The translations under genes were made by a program, and so were the position numbers. The notes beneath the pieces were generated by a model that worked only from the letters and a program-made list of their open reading frames with translations, was not told the DNA's origin and searched no databases. 64,000 nucleotides of DNA, from positions 124,001-188,000 of the forward strand of contig DATNNM010000003.1 in assembly GCA_035601835.1 (NCBI GenBank), written 5' to 3'. How positions within the stretch are numbered: position 1 is the stretch's first letter; every line of letters starts with the position of its first letter. This DNA comes from Candidatus Tumulicola sp. (GTDB taxonomy: Bacteria > Vulcanimicrobiota > Vulcanimicrobiia > Eremiobacterales > Eremiobacteraceae). Shown in pieces: positions 1-8,727 of the stretch.

Positions 1-177
1 CTCGCGCTTTTGCGTCGGTAAGTAAGGCGAAGCGGTCAGCAGCCAGCGAGCGAATCTGGCGTCGGCCAAGGTTTGGTAAAAACTCAACGGCGTGTGCCGC
101 GCGAAGTTGCCCGCTTGTGCCGCGCACGAGAGCGCCACGATCATCGCGGCGAAGAGCAGGCGCATCGGTTTCGGCAT
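1..177 (-). CDS. secreted protein, N-terminal fragment
   Basis: The gene runs off the left edge, so only the first 59 residues are visible. They begin MPKPMRLLFAAMIVALSCAA, a basic start followed by a hydrophobic stretch and small residues, which is a signal peptide with a likely cut after Ala-Gln-Ala near residue 22. The mature part (GNFARHTPLSFYQTLADARF...) belongs to no family I recognise. The ATG at 177 is preceded by a weak AAAGG. The gene is divergent from mnmG and shares a roughly 170-base upstream region with it that contains an AT-rich TTTATATAG element at 274-282. An exported or periplasmic role is likely; nothing more specific can be said. Confidence 0.6.
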   Translation of the reverse strand, partial: MPKPMRLLFAAMIVALSCAAQAGNFARHTPLSFYQTLADARFARWLLTASPYLPTQKRE

Positions 178-350
178 CGCGTTTTTTGGCCTTTCTACTC
201 ACGTCAACGCGCCGCGAGCTCGCGCGATTGCCGGCTCCGGTGAGAACGAAGTGAGAAAATGCTCGCACGATGCTTTATATAGTCCATGATTAAGCGCCTA
301 ACGAGTTAACGCGCAAGAGTTTTTGAACGCCTGCGGCCAAGTGGGGCGGC

Positions 351-2213
351 ATGAAGCGCGATTTCGGCGTGATTGTGATCGGAGGCGGACACGCCGGCTG
401 CGAAGCAGCGCTCGCGGCAGCGCGCATGGGCGTGTCCACGCTGGTGGTTACGGGAAGACTGGACACGGTCGGATTGATGCCCTGCAACCCGTCGATCGGT
501 GGGCCGGCGAAGGGTCAGCTGGCTCGAGAGGTCGATGCGCTGGGCGGCGAGATGGGGCGCTGCATAGACCAGACGTTCCTCCACGTGCGCTGGCTCAACG
601 AGAGCAAGGGGCCTGCGGTTCGGGCGCTCCGGGCGCAAGCCGACAAGGCGGCATACGCCAAGACTATGCAGCGCGCGCTGCGCGAGCAAGCAAACCTCGC
701 CGTGCTGGAAGCCTTTGTCGTGGACCTCATCATCGAACGCGATGCGGTCGCGGGCGTCGTGTTGGCCGACGGCTCGCGCATCCGCACTCAGCAGGTGGTG
801 CTGTCGGCCGGCACATTCATGGCCGGCACGATGTTCGCGGGGGAGAAGAAGAGCGCCGGCGGGCGCGTGGGTGAGGCGCCGAGCATCGGGCTGTCGGCGG
901 CGCTGCGGCGGCTAGGTTTCCCGACCGGCCGGCTGAAGACCGGCACGCCGCCGCGGGTGCGAAAGGGGTCGATCGACTTCTCCAAGACGGAGGAGCAGCC
1001 GCCGAGCCCCGTGCCGTTGATGTTCTCCTACCGCAGCGAGCCTGCGTTCCCCGGCCCGCAGCTTTCCTGCCACATCACCCAGACCAATGCCGCCACGCAC
1101 GAGTTGATCCGCGCCAACTTGCACCGTTCGCCGATGTATGGCCTGGGTCTCATCGAAGGCATCGGACCCCGCTATTGTCCTTCTATCGAAGACAAGGTCA
1201 TGAAGTTCGCGCACAATCCCAGCCATCAGATCTTCCTCGAGCCGGAGGGCTGGGAGACCGAGTCCACCTACATCGGCGGTTTCTCGACGTCGCTGCCGGA
1301 AGAGGTGCAGCTTGCGATGCTGCACAGCCTGCCGGGACTCGAGTGCGCGGAGATGCTGAAAGCGGGCTACGCGGTGGAATACGATTTCGTGCCGCCCACC
1401 GAGCTTGGCCCAAGCCTTGAAACCAAGCGGGTTTGCGGGCTTTACCACGCGGGCCAGGTCAACGGAACCTCAGGCTACGAAGAGGCCGCCGCGCAGGGGC
1501 TTGTGGCAGGCGTCAACGCGGCCCTTCGGGCGCTTGGTCGCGAGCCGGTCACGTTCTCCCGGACGACTTCGTATGTGGGGACGCTGATCGACGACCTGAT
1601 CACCAAAGGCGCGCCCGAGCCCTATCGCATGCTCTCATCGCGCGCCGAGCACCGCTTGCTGCTGCGCCACGATAATGCCGACGAACGGCTGACGCCCGTC
1701 GGTAGAAGCGTTGGCCTCATCGACGACGAGGCGTGGAAGGCCTTCGAAGGCCGCATGAAGAGCATTCGCGGGGAGCGCGAACGGCTCGAGTCCACGAAGG
1801 CCGCACCCGCGCTCGCGCTCGCTGTCGGTGCAAGCGCGGGAACGACGCTGGCCGGCCTGCTCAGACGCCCGCACGTGGATTACGCGGAGATCGGAGGCAG
1901 CGAAGGTATAGATCCGGAGCTTGGCGATCGGGTGGCGATTGAGCTTCGCTACGAGGGCTACATACGGCGCCAGAGCGCCGCGATCGAGCGCATCGCAAAG
2001 GCCGAGCACGTCAGGATTCCGTGCGATTTCGACTACGCCGGCTGCCGCGGTTTGTCGCGCGAGGCGCGCGAGAAACTCGCCGGGTTACGCCCGGAGACGC
2101 TTGGCCGGGCCGGGCGCATTCCCGGCGTCACGCCGGCGGATATCGCCGTTCTGTCGGTGTTCTTGCACCGCCACGCCGAAGCAGGCCGCCTCGCGGCACC
2201 CGCTGCGCCTTGA
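351..2213 (+). CDS. mnmG: tRNA uridine-5-carboxymethylaminomethyl synthase MnmG (GidA)
   Basis: MnmG with MnmE installs the cmnm5 group on the wobble uridine (U34) of certain tRNAs, using FAD. The N-terminus carries the FAD-binding motif [10 protein letters not shown] at about residues 10-20, and the family motifs [11 protein letters not shown] and KTGTPPR follow. At 620 residues it is of usual length and ends in the helical domain that contacts MnmE. The ATG at 351 leads directly into [16 protein letters not shown], so the start is well placed. rsmG follows after one base, the classical gidA-gidB arrangement found near parAB and often near the replication origin. Confidence 0.97.
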   Translation: MKRDFGVIVIGGGHAGCEAALAAARMGVSTLVVTGRLDTVGLMPCNPSIGGPAKGQLAREVDALGGEMGRCIDQTFLHVRWLNESKGPAVRALRAQADKAAYAKTMQRALREQANLAVLEAFVVDLIIERDAVAGVVLADGSRIRTQQVVLSAGTFMAGTMFAGEKKSAGGRVGEAPSIGLSAALRRLGFPTGRLKTGTPPRVRKGSIDFSKTEEQPPSPVPLMFSYRSEPAFPGPQLSCHITQTNAATHELIRANLHRSPMYGLGLIEGIGPRYCPSIEDKVMKFAHNPSHQIFLEPEGWETESTYIGGFSTSLPEEVQLAMLHSLPGLECAEMLKAGYAVEYDFVPPTELGPSLETKRVCGLYHAGQVNGTSGYEEAAAQGLVAGVNAALRALGREPVTFSRTTSYVGTLIDDLITKGAPEPYRMLSSRAEHRLLLRHDNADERLTPVGRSVGLIDDEAWKAFEGRMKSIRGERERLESTKAAPALALAVGASAGTTLAGLLRRPHVDYAEIGGSEGIDPELGDRVAIELRYEGYIRRQSAAIERIAKAEHVRIPCDFDYAGCRGLSREAREKLAGLRPETLGRAGRIPGVTPADIAVLSVFLHRHAEAGRLAAPAAP

Positions 2214-2214
2214 G

Positions 2215-2940
2215 TTGGAGGCATCCGAGCAAGTCCTGATCGCGGGTCTGGAACAGCTCGGCTTCGCCGAGCCCAGCGGCCTTGCTGAAGGGCTGCTACG
2301 ATTCGGCAGCCTGCTGCTGGAAGCGAATCGAAAAACGAACCTGGTAGGCGCCGCCGATGCAGACGTGCTGGTGCGCGCCCACATTCTGGACAGCCTCGCG
2401 CCGCTGCGCGGCCTCCGCCTGCGGGAGCCCGTGCTCGACGTGGGCAGCGGGGCCGGGCTTCCCGGCCTCGTCGCCGCCCTCGCCTACCCGCACCTGCGTT
2501 TCGTGCTGCTGGAGCCGCGCGCCAAGCGGGCGGACTTCTTGCGCACGGCAGTCGCGGCGCTCAAACTTAGCAACGTCACGGTCCAACCGGTCACGGCGGA
2601 AACCGCCGGACGAGGCGCCTGGCGCGAGCGGGCGGGGGCCGTGCTGATGCGGGCGGTCGCCAAGCCCCCAAGGGCGCTCGAGCTCGGCTTGCCTTTCTTG
2701 AGCCGCGGCGGGCGGTTGGTGGTGTATCTGGGCAGGCAGTCCCGGCCGGAGCCCGGCGAAATGGCGATTATCGAGTTGCTCGGCGGCCGGCTCGAAGAGG
2801 CGCGCCTGGTGCAGGTTCCGTACCTAGACGCCGTGCGGCATGTGTGGATCATTCTCAAGAAGGGGCATACGCCGCCGGAGTTTCCGCGACGGAGTAGCCC
2901 GGGCAAGCGAGCCCTCACCAGCCTGGCGTGTTTCACGTGA
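2215..2940 (+). CDS. rsmG: 16S rRNA (guanine-527-N7) methyltransferase RsmG (GidB)
   Basis: SAM-dependent methyltransferase that modifies G527 of 16S rRNA. The SAM motif LDVGSGAGLPG lies near residue 76, with LLEPRAKRADFL after it and the C-terminal VVYLGRQSRP region typical of RsmG. I place the start at TTG 2215, two bases after the mnmG stop, which gives 241 residues, the usual length. The same frame stays open upstream inside mnmG, so the exact start is not proven. The last codons and stop overlap the cca start and a parS-like palindrome. Confidence 0.9.
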   Translation: MEASEQVLIAGLEQLGFAEPSGLAEGLLRFGSLLLEANRKTNLVGAADADVLVRAHILDSLAPLRGLRLREPVLDVGSGAGLPGLVAALAYPHLRFVLLEPRAKRADFLRTAVAALKLSNVTVQPVTAETAGRGAWRERAGAVLMRAVAKPPRALELGLPFLSRGGRLVVYLGRQSRPEPGEMAIIELLGGRLEEARLVQVPYLDAVRHVWIILKKGHTPPEFPRRSSPGKRALTSLACFT

Positions 2941-4319
2941 AAAACGAGACCGTCAAATTCGACCGGCAACTGGCCGCCACGCTCTCCGGAGCCGGGGTTT
3001 TCGCCGTTGGGGGCAGCGTTCGTGATGCGATCATGTCGAAACAACCCAGCAATCTCGACTACCTTGTGACCGGCATGCCCCTGGACGAGATACTGGCGCG
3101 CCTACGCGCGGTTGGGCGCGCAGACATGGTCGGCGCGTCCTTCGGGGTCATCAAGTTCACCCATGACGGGACGACCGCAGACATCGCGCTGCCACGCCGC
3201 GAGCGTTCCACCGGCCCGCACCACCGGGACTTCGCTATTGAATTCTCCCCCGACATACCGCTGGCGGAGGACCTCGGGCGGCGCGACTTCCGGATCAACA
3301 TGCTCGCCCGGGACGTGCGCACCGGCGCCATCATCGACCCCTACCGCGGGCGCTCGGACATCGAGGCGCGGCGCCTGGACGTGTTGAGCGAGCGCGTATT
3401 CGAAGAGGATCCGCTGCGCATCTTGCGCGGCGCCCAATTCGCCGCTCGCTTCGAGCTGACAGCCACGCCGAACGCGCTTGCCGGGATGCGCGGCGCGGCC
3501 GGGCTGCTGCCGAGCGTAGCGGCCGAGCGGATGGCTGAAGAGCTCAGAAAACTGCTGGAGCTCGCCGATCGGCCCAGCGTCGGCTTCGAACTGCTCCGGG
3601 AGACGGGCGCACTGGAGCACGTCCTGCCCGAGCTGCTCGAAGGCTGGCAGGTCGAGCAAAACGAGTACCATGCGTATAGCGTGTACGAGCACAGCCTGCG
3701 CTCCTGCGATGCGGCGGCGGCGGACCTCGAATTGCGCCTTGCCGCGCTGTTGCACGACATCGGTAAGCCGCGGACCAAAGAAGGCCCACATTTCTACCGC
3801 CACGAGTTCGTCGGCGAGGCGATGGCGCGCAGCGCCCTCGAGCGGCTGCGCTTCCCGGGGGACACGGTCGAGCGCGTGGCTCACCTCATCAAGAACCACA
3901 TGTACAGCTCGATCGACGCGATGACCGACGCCGCCGTGCGCCGCTTCATCCGCCGGGTGGGTCCGGACCGCGTCGCGAGCCTGTTCGCGTTGCGCCGAGC
4001 GGACGTCGCGGCGACCGGGCTCCCAACCCGCGACCGCGAGCAAAACGAGCGCTTCGAGCAGCGGGTGAAGGCGGCCATTGAAGCGCCGCACGTCTTTTCG
4101 GTGGCCGATCTCGCGATCGATGGCGAGGACGTCAAGTCCCTTATGCGCGAGCGCGGCCTTGTCGACGCAGGCTTTGCCGGTGATAAACGCGTAGGCGGCG
4201 CGTTGCGCTGCTGCCTCGAAGAAGTGCTAGAAAACCCCGATCTCAATGTAAGGCAGGCGCTGCTGGACTTGGTAGGCCGATATTTTTCGAGCGCAAAGGT
4301 GAAGGAACAAGGCTCATAG
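2928..4319 (+). CDS. cca: CCA-adding tRNA nucleotidyltransferase with HD domain
   Basis: Class II nucleotidyltransferase that adds or repairs the 3' CCA of tRNA. In order: nucleotidyltransferase core (GGSVRD near residue 28, then [20 protein letters not shown]), tRNA-binding helices, and an HD domain with LLHDIGKPR near residue 275. The GTG at 2928 lies within the end of rsmG, and the stop overlaps the parA start (TAGTG). Oddity: the metal-binding DxD motif that follows GGxVRD in this family reads N-L-D here (Asn42, Asp44, codon AAT), so the first catalytic Asp appears to be Asn. The HD domain is in the position seen in bacterial enzymes that also trim tRNA ends. A poly(A) polymerase or a compromised enzyme is possible. 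Confidence 0.85.
   Translation: MFHVKNETVKFDRQLAATLSGAGVFAVGGSVRDAIMSKQPSNLDYLVTGMPLDEILARLRAVGRADMVGASFGVIKFTHDGTTADIALPRRERSTGPHHRDFAIEFSPDIPLAEDLGRRDFRINMLARDVRTGAIIDPYRGRSDIEARRLDVLSERVFEEDPLRILRGAQFAARFELTATPNALAGMRGAAGLLPSVAAERMAEELRKLLELADRPSVGFELLRETGALEHVLPELLEGWQVEQNEYHAYSVYEHSLRSCDAAAADLELRLAALLHDIGKPRTKEGPHFYRHEFVGEAMARSALERLRFPGDTVERVAHLIKNHMYSSIDAMTDAAVRRFIRRVGPDRVASLFALRRADVAATGLPTRDREQNERFEQRVKAAIEAPHVFSVADLAIDGEDVKSLMRERGLVDAGFAGDKRVGGALRCCLEEVLENPDLNVRQALLDLVGRYFSSAKVKEQGS
2929..2944. promoter_or_regulatory. parS-like centromere site
   Basis: TGTTTCACGTGAAAAA matches the bacterial parS consensus TGTTTCACGTGAAACA at 15 of 16 bases; only the penultimate base differs. It covers the cca start codon (GTG 2928) and the rsmG stop (TGA 2938-2940), and lies about 1.4 kb upstream of parA. 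ParB is expected to load here and spread. The chance of such a match next to parAB is low. I noticed no second copy in the window, but my scan by eye is not exhaustive. Confidence 0.85.
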
Positions 4320-5140
4320 TGGCCCGCATAAAGGGACAGCGGCCCGTGCGCGGTTCGCATATCGGGACACGAAATGGCCGGCGCGGCCGCATCATCGCCG
4401 TGGCCAACCAGAAGGGCGGGGTCGGCAAGACCACCACCGCTGTGAATTTGGCCGCCGCGCTGGCCGCTCGGGGCCAGTCGGTGCTGCTGGTCGACGTCGA
4501 CCCGCAGGGTAATTCCACCACCGCAGTCGGGCTGGAGAAGTCCGAAATCACGCGCTGCATTTACGACGTGCTATTGAAATCCGCCGGGCTCGAAGACGTT
4601 TCGCACGAGACAAAGACCGCGCGACTGCGCGTCGTGCCGGCGACATTGAATCTTGCCGGCGCGGAGCTCGAACTGGTCGCGGAATTCTCGCGCGAACATC
4701 GCTTGCGCGCCGCGCTCGAACCTCATCGCTCGTCGTACGATTACATCTTGGTGGATTGCCCGCCGTCGCTGGGATTGCTGACCATCAACGCACTGACGGC
4801 GGCCGATTCGCTGATCGTGCCGCTGCAAGCGGAATATCTCGCGCTCGAAGGACTGGGGCAACTGACGCGCGTGATCGAGCTGGTGCGCTCGCAACTGAAT
4901 CCGCGCCTGCGCATTCTCGGAGTCCTCGTCACGATGTTCGACGGACGGACCAATCTTGCGATGCAGGTCGTCAAAGAAGTGGAGCGCTACTTCCCAGGCG
5001 TCGCTTTCAAGACCAGGATCCCAAGGAGCGTGCGGCTTTCGGAGGCGCCGTCATATGGCACGCCGATCGCCGCGTTCGATCCGAAAAGCAAAGGCGCGGC
5101 CGCGTACGCCGCGCTCGCAAAAGAGGTGATGTCGCGATGA
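4319..5140 (+). CDS. parA: chromosome partitioning ATPase ParA (Soj)
   Basis: Deviant Walker-type ATPase that drives origin segregation together with ParB and parS. After a basic 25-residue leader comes [20 protein letters not shown], the deviant P-loop with the signature lysine in [21 protein letters not shown] and [12 protein letters not shown] follow, as in Soj-type proteins. Length is 273 residues. The GTG start at 4319 overlaps the cca stop by one base. The stop overlaps the parB ATG (ATGA), so the two genes are translationally coupled. Confidence 0.96.
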   Translation: MARIKGQRPVRGSHIGTRNGRRGRIIAVANQKGGVGKTTTAVNLAAALAARGQSVLLVDVDPQGNSTTAVGLEKSEITRCIYDVLLKSAGLEDVSHETKTARLRVVPATLNLAGAELELVAEFSREHRLRAALEPHRSSYDYILVDCPPSLGLLTINALTAADSLIVPLQAEYLALEGLGQLTRVIELVRSQLNPRLRILGVLVTMFDGRTNLAMQVVKEVERYFPGVAFKTRIPRSVRLSEAPSYGTPIAAFDPKSKGAAAYAALAKEVMSR

Positions 5141-6015
5141 GCAAACAGCGCGGTCTAGGCCGAGGGTTGGGGGCGCTCTTCCCCGGCGCGCGTGCGGGGG
5201 TAGCACAAAGCCCGAGCGATGCGGTGATCAGCATCGACGTGAAAGATATCGCGCCGAACCCCGCGCAGCCGCGCCGCGGCTTTGACGCCGCCGCGCTCGA
5301 AGCCCTCGCGCAATCCATCCGCGCCAACGGCTTGCTCGCGCCGATCATCGTCCGTCCGAAAGCCGATGGCGCCGCGCACTACCAGATCGTCATCGGCGAA
5401 CGCCGCTGGCGCGCGGCTCGCCTGGCAGGCCTCCGTACCATCAACGCGTTCGTGCGCGACGCGCGCGACGGTCAGGCCATCGAGCTCGCGCTGCTCGAGA
5501 ACGTGCAGCGCGCGGACCTCAACGCGATCGAAGAAGCCGCGGGTTACCGCCAGCTCATGGGAGAGCACGGGTTCACGCAGGACAGTCTCGCGCAGCGGCT
5601 CGGCAAGAGCCGCCCGGGGATCGCCAACGCGCTGCGGCTCCTGAATTTACCTGATTCGGTGCAAGCGATGGTGCGCGACGGCAAGCTCTCAGCCGGACAT
5701 GCGCGCGCGCTGGCATCGCTCCCCGGACCAAAGGCGGAAAAACTCGCCCGCACCGCGGTCGCTCGCGGTTGGAACGTGCGCGACATCGAGCGGGCCGCTG
5801 GGGCGCAAAGCGGCAAACACCCATCGCCGAAGAAAAGCGCGGCGCGGTCACCTCTGCCGCCCGATCTCATGGAGATAGAAGATCGCCTGCGCTTCGCGCT
5901 CGCCACGCGCGTCTCGCTGCGCCGGGGCCCACGCGGCGGCAGCCTCGAAATCCACTACGCCGACGACGAAGAGCTTCAGCGCATCGTCGATCGCATCTGC
6001 CCGGAGGCTTCATGA
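5137..6015 (+). CDS. parB: chromosome partitioning protein ParB (Spo0J)
   Basis: CTP-dependent clamp that binds parS. The ATG at 5137 overlaps the parA stop and gives 292 residues beginning [18 protein letters not shown], the typical ParB opening. The N-terminal CTP-binding domain has NPAQPRR and [14 protein letters not shown] central helix-turn-helix region follows ([23 protein letters not shown]), then the C-terminal dimerisation region ending near [10 protein letters not shown]. The overlapping order parA-parB with a parS nearby supports a chromosomal segregation system. Confidence 0.96.
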   Translation: MSKQRGLGRGLGALFPGARAGVAQSPSDAVISIDVKDIAPNPAQPRRGFDAAALEALAQSIRANGLLAPIIVRPKADGAAHYQIVIGERRWRAARLAGLRTINAFVRDARDGQAIELALLENVQRADLNAIEEAAGYRQLMGEHGFTQDSLAQRLGKSRPGIANALRLLNLPDSVQAMVRDGKLSAGHARALASLPGPKAEKLARTAVARGWNVRDIERAAGAQSGKHPSPKKSAARSPLPPDLMEIEDRLRFALATRVSLRRGPRGGSLEIHYADDEELQRIVDRICPEAS

Positions 6016-6851
6016 CCCGTCACGTTTCGCGTCTTGCATCGGCAGTGGCGTCGCTCGCAGCAGCGCTCGCCTCTGGCCTAGGACCCGCCGCCGATGCAGC
6101 GCAACCGTCGCCGAATCCGGCGGCGATCGCGGTCGTGGATCGGTACATGCGCGCGCTATCGGCCCGCGATTGGCAAACAGCGTACGGGTTGCTCGCCGGC
6201 AGCCAACAGCGCTACTTCGAAAACCGATCGAACTTCGCCTCAAACGCCCTCGCGACGCACTATACGATCCTGAAGTACTCGCTTGGCCGCGCGATCGCGC
6301 ATCCAGACGTGGTCGAAGTCCAGGTGAAGCAAAACGTGACGCTGCTCGACGTCGGCACCGGCAAGACGATTCCGGCAACGGTGAAGGAGCCGGTGTTCGC
6401 GATTCGCCAGCAGTCCGGCTGGGGCGTGAAACAACTCTATCAGCCTTGGAAGGCGTACGCGCCGAACGCGAACGGCACGAATCACGGCGTGGAGGTGGTC
6501 ATCACCCGCGTCGAATTCTTCGACAAGCGCATCGTTGTGGATTGCACGATCCGCAACGTCGGCAAAGTGCCCGTGCAGATCCTCCCGATGCTGAAGAGCA
6601 CGCTCACGGACGGCGCCGGTCACACGTTCGCGGCGTTCAAGGAAGCGGTGTTCCCCCTGAACGACGTCGAGTTCTTCAAGGGTCCACGCATCTACCCGCT
6701 GCATCAATCGGTCGGATACATCACCTTCGTCATCACGGAAAAGAAGGACGAAACACAGTCCTACAGCCTGGCGGTCGGGCCGGCGATCGAAGACGGGGGC
6801 GCCCAAACGTTCTCCGTGCCGGTCGGTCCCTTCACGCTGCCGAAGTTGTAG
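6012..6851 (+). CDS. secreted protein of unknown function, NTF2-like N-terminal part
   Basis: 279 residues with a clear signal peptide ([20 protein letters not shown], small residues to about position 35). The mature start AIAVVDRYMRALSARDWQTAYGLL resembles the opening of NTF2-like/DUF4878 domains. The C-terminal half (from about residue 155) is a beta-rich segment with VDCTIRNVGKVPVQ and GYITFVITEKKD, reminiscent of small Ig-like or DUF4352-type folds. The ATG overlaps the parB stop (ATGA) and is preceded by GGAGG, so it is the last gene of the par operon. The function is unknown and the domain assignment is by resemblance only. Confidence 0.7.
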   Translation: MTRHVSRLASAVASLAAALASGLGPAADAAQPSPNPAAIAVVDRYMRALSARDWQTAYGLLAGSQQRYFENRSNFASNALATHYTILKYSLGRAIAHPDVVEVQVKQNVTLLDVGTGKTIPATVKEPVFAIRQQSGWGVKQLYQPWKAYAPNANGTNHGVEVVITRVEFFDKRIVVDCTIRNVGKVPVQILPMLKSTLTDGAGHTFAAFKEAVFPLNDVEFFKGPRIYPLHQSVGYITFVITEKKDETQSYSLAVGPAIEDGGAQTFSVPVGPFTLPKL

Positions 6852-7005
6852 GGACCGGCAGCGGCGGAGGAGGCCCAGGGGGCCCTGCGAAGCGAAAGTC
6901 CCAAGGGCTGGTCACCTTCACGAAAGCCGGCGGTTGAGCCATTTCGAGGCGCCCCGAGCCCGTGCTGGCCGCGACTTAGGATGCCTGCGTAAAGGAAAGG
7001 TTTCG

Positions 7006-7500
7006 ATGCAACGTTTACGGCGAGCGATTTTCACGTTAGTCACCGTGGCTGCAGTGGCGGCCTCGACCGGCTGCACCGGTCTGGGTGCGAACATCGGCTC
7101 GGGTTCCAAAGGTTCGGATTTCGTGCAAAGCGTGATCATCCAGACGATCTCCGGCGTCGACGTGCTGCAAGTGCTCGTCGGACACTGCCTAGTGGTCCAA
7201 GCGGTGGCATTAGGCGCCCAAGGCAGCGGCAACGGTGTTTCCTCGGTGCAGGGCGCTACGTGGAACAACCTACCGCCGGGCCCGCCGGCCGGAAACCAGT
7301 CCAACATAGCGTTGTTCGAGGCCGACTGCGTCACGCCATATGGCGGCGAGGTTCAGCAGGCGATCGGAATTAAGGGATCGTTTGCCTTCGCCAGCGTGGG
7401 GCGAAAAACGCTTCTTATCGTCAACGATGGAACCGCGTTCATAAGAGCGACGGTCAAGGGCGTCACGGGCTTCAACACGGTCAAAGTCTTCTTCAGCTAG
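7006..7500 (+). CDS. tandem lipoprotein paralogue 1
   Basis: First of three neighbouring paralogues. The N-terminus MQRLRRAIFTLVTVAAV leads to a lipobox ASTGC, so the mature protein should start at Cys22 and be lipid-anchored. The mature part begins TGLGANIGSGSKGSDFVQSV and contains HCLVVQAVALGAQGSGNG. It holds two conserved cysteines (in GHCLV and EADC) and ends VKGVTGFNTVKVFFS. The ATG at 7006 follows GGAAAGG and matches the start of the other two copies. I do not recognise the family. The copies differ mainly in a short central stretch (here NNLPPGPPAGNQ) and before the C-terminal block. Confidence 0.75.
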   Translation: MQRLRRAIFTLVTVAAVAASTGCTGLGANIGSGSKGSDFVQSVIIQTISGVDVLQVLVGHCLVVQAVALGAQGSGNGVSSVQGATWNNLPPGPPAGNQSNIALFEADCVTPYGGEVQQAIGIKGSFAFASVGRKTLLIVNDGTAFIRATVKGVTGFNTVKVFFS

Positions 7501-7523
7501 GACTTAGCGCGGAAGAGGTCTCA

Positions 7524-8021
7524 ATGCGACGTTTACGACGAGTGATTCTCACATTAGTCACCGTGGCTGCAGTGGCGGCTTCGACCGCCTGCACCGGTCT
7601 GGGTGCGAACATCGGCTCCGGCTCCAAAGGTTCGGACTTCGTTCAAAGCGTGATCATCCAGACGATCTCCGGCGTCGACGTGCTGCAAGTGCTCGTCAAT
7701 CACTGCCTGGTTGTGCAGGCGGTGGCGTTAGGCGCCCAAGGCAGCGGCAATGGCGTCTCCTCGGTGCAAGGCGCTACGTGGTCGAAAGCCTCCACGCCGA
7801 ACGGCAGCGCCAGCAACATCACACTGTTCGAAGCGGACTGCATCCACCCGTATGGCGGCGAAATACAGCAGGCGATCGGCATCTTCGGGGGTACACCACC
7901 GGGCAGCGGCTGCGCCTCTGCGGGGCGTAGAACTCTTTTCGTCAACGACGGCACCGCGTTTATCAAAGCGACGGTCAAAGGCGTCACGGGCTTCAACACG
8001 GTCAAGGTCTTCTTCAGCTAG
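7524..8021 (+). CDS. tandem lipoprotein paralogue 2
   Basis: Second copy, 165 residues, starting 23 bases after the first copy stops. Lipobox ASTAC. It is nearly identical to copy 1 over the first 90 or so residues and over the C-terminal VKGVTGFNTVKVFFS. The central variable loop reads SKASTPNGSASN and a longer insert (GTPPGSGCASAGRR) precedes the C-terminal block. AGAGG precedes the ATG. The very high similarity at DNA level, including third codon positions, indicates recent duplication. Confidence 0.75.
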   Translation: MRRLRRVILTLVTVAAVAASTACTGLGANIGSGSKGSDFVQSVIIQTISGVDVLQVLVNHCLVVQAVALGAQGSGNGVSSVQGATWSKASTPNGSASNITLFEADCIHPYGGEIQQAIGIFGGTPPGSGCASAGRRTLFVNDGTAFIKATVKGVTGFNTVKVFFS

Positions 8022-8133
8022 GACTTAAGCCGACAGGCCGACGTTCCACGGGCCGCGGAGGATATGCCCGCAGCGCCTTCGAAACGCGCACCCGGAAAAC
8101 ACCGGCGCGCTCTGCACGAGAAGAGGGATGCAC

Positions 8134-8640
8134 ATGCAACGTTTACGGCGAGCGATTTTCACGTTCGTCACCGTGGCTGCGGTGGCGGCTTCGACCGCTT
8201 GCACCGGTCTGGGTGCGAACATCGGCTCGGGTTCCAAAGGTTCGGATTTCGTCCAAAGCGTGATCATCCAGACGATCTCCGGCATCGACGTGCTGCAAGT
8301 CGTCGTCCGCCATTGCCTGGTCGTGCAGTCCGTGGCGTTGGGGGCCCAGGGCAGCGGGAACGGCGTATCGTCCGTGCAAGGCGCGGTGTGGACCAAGGCC
8401 GCGACGCCGGGCGGCAACATCCTGGACATAGGCCTATTCGAAGCAGACTGCACCACGCCATACGGCGGCGAAATACAGCAGGCGATCGGCATCATCGGAA
8501 CGCCGCCGGTCTGCTCGGATTCAAATGGCCGATTGCCGCTGGCCACCTGCTCCCTAAATCCCGGCGATGGAACCGTGTTCATCAAGGCGACGGTCAAGGG
8601 CGTCACGGGCTTCAACACGGTCAAGGTCTTCTTCTCGTAG
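8134..8640 (+). CDS. tandem lipoprotein paralogue 3
   Basis: Third copy, 168 residues, separated from copy 2 by about 110 bases. I prefer the ATG at 8134 over the in-frame ATG at 8128. The purine-rich AAGAGGG then sits at proper distance, and the protein starts MQRLRRAIFTFVTVAAV like copy 1. Lipobox ASTAC. The pre-C-terminal insert is longest here (GTPPVCSDSNGRLPLATC) and adds two cysteines. A strong terminator follows at 8681. Function unknown. Confidence 0.75.
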   Translation: MQRLRRAIFTFVTVAAVAASTACTGLGANIGSGSKGSDFVQSVIIQTISGIDVLQVVVRHCLVVQSVALGAQGSGNGVSSVQGAVWTKAATPGGNILDIGLFEADCTTPYGGEIQQAIGIIGTPPVCSDSNGRLPLATCSLNPGDGTVFIKATVKGVTGFNTVKVFFS

Positions 8641-8680
8641 CGCCGGCTTATTCGTAAACGCTTCCCGGGCACTCGAGGGC

Positions 8681-8712
8681 AGGGCCGGCACGTCCGGCCC
8701 TTTCCGTTTCTC
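8681..8712 (+). terminator. Rho-independent terminator after the lipoprotein array
   Basis: Perfect 8-bp stem AGGGCCGG / CCGGCCCT (8681-8688 with 8694-8701), loop CACGT, followed by the T-rich tract TTTCCGTTTCTC. It lies 40 bases after the third lipoprotein gene. Confidence 0.8.
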
Positions 8713-8727
8713 TAAAGATAATACGAC

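Noticed and set aside
8064-8657. 197-codon frame overlapping the third lipoprotein, with GGAGGA before its ATG
   Set aside because: It runs in another frame through the conserved lipoprotein and has Arg/His-rich shadow composition; similar overlapping frames accompany the other copies.
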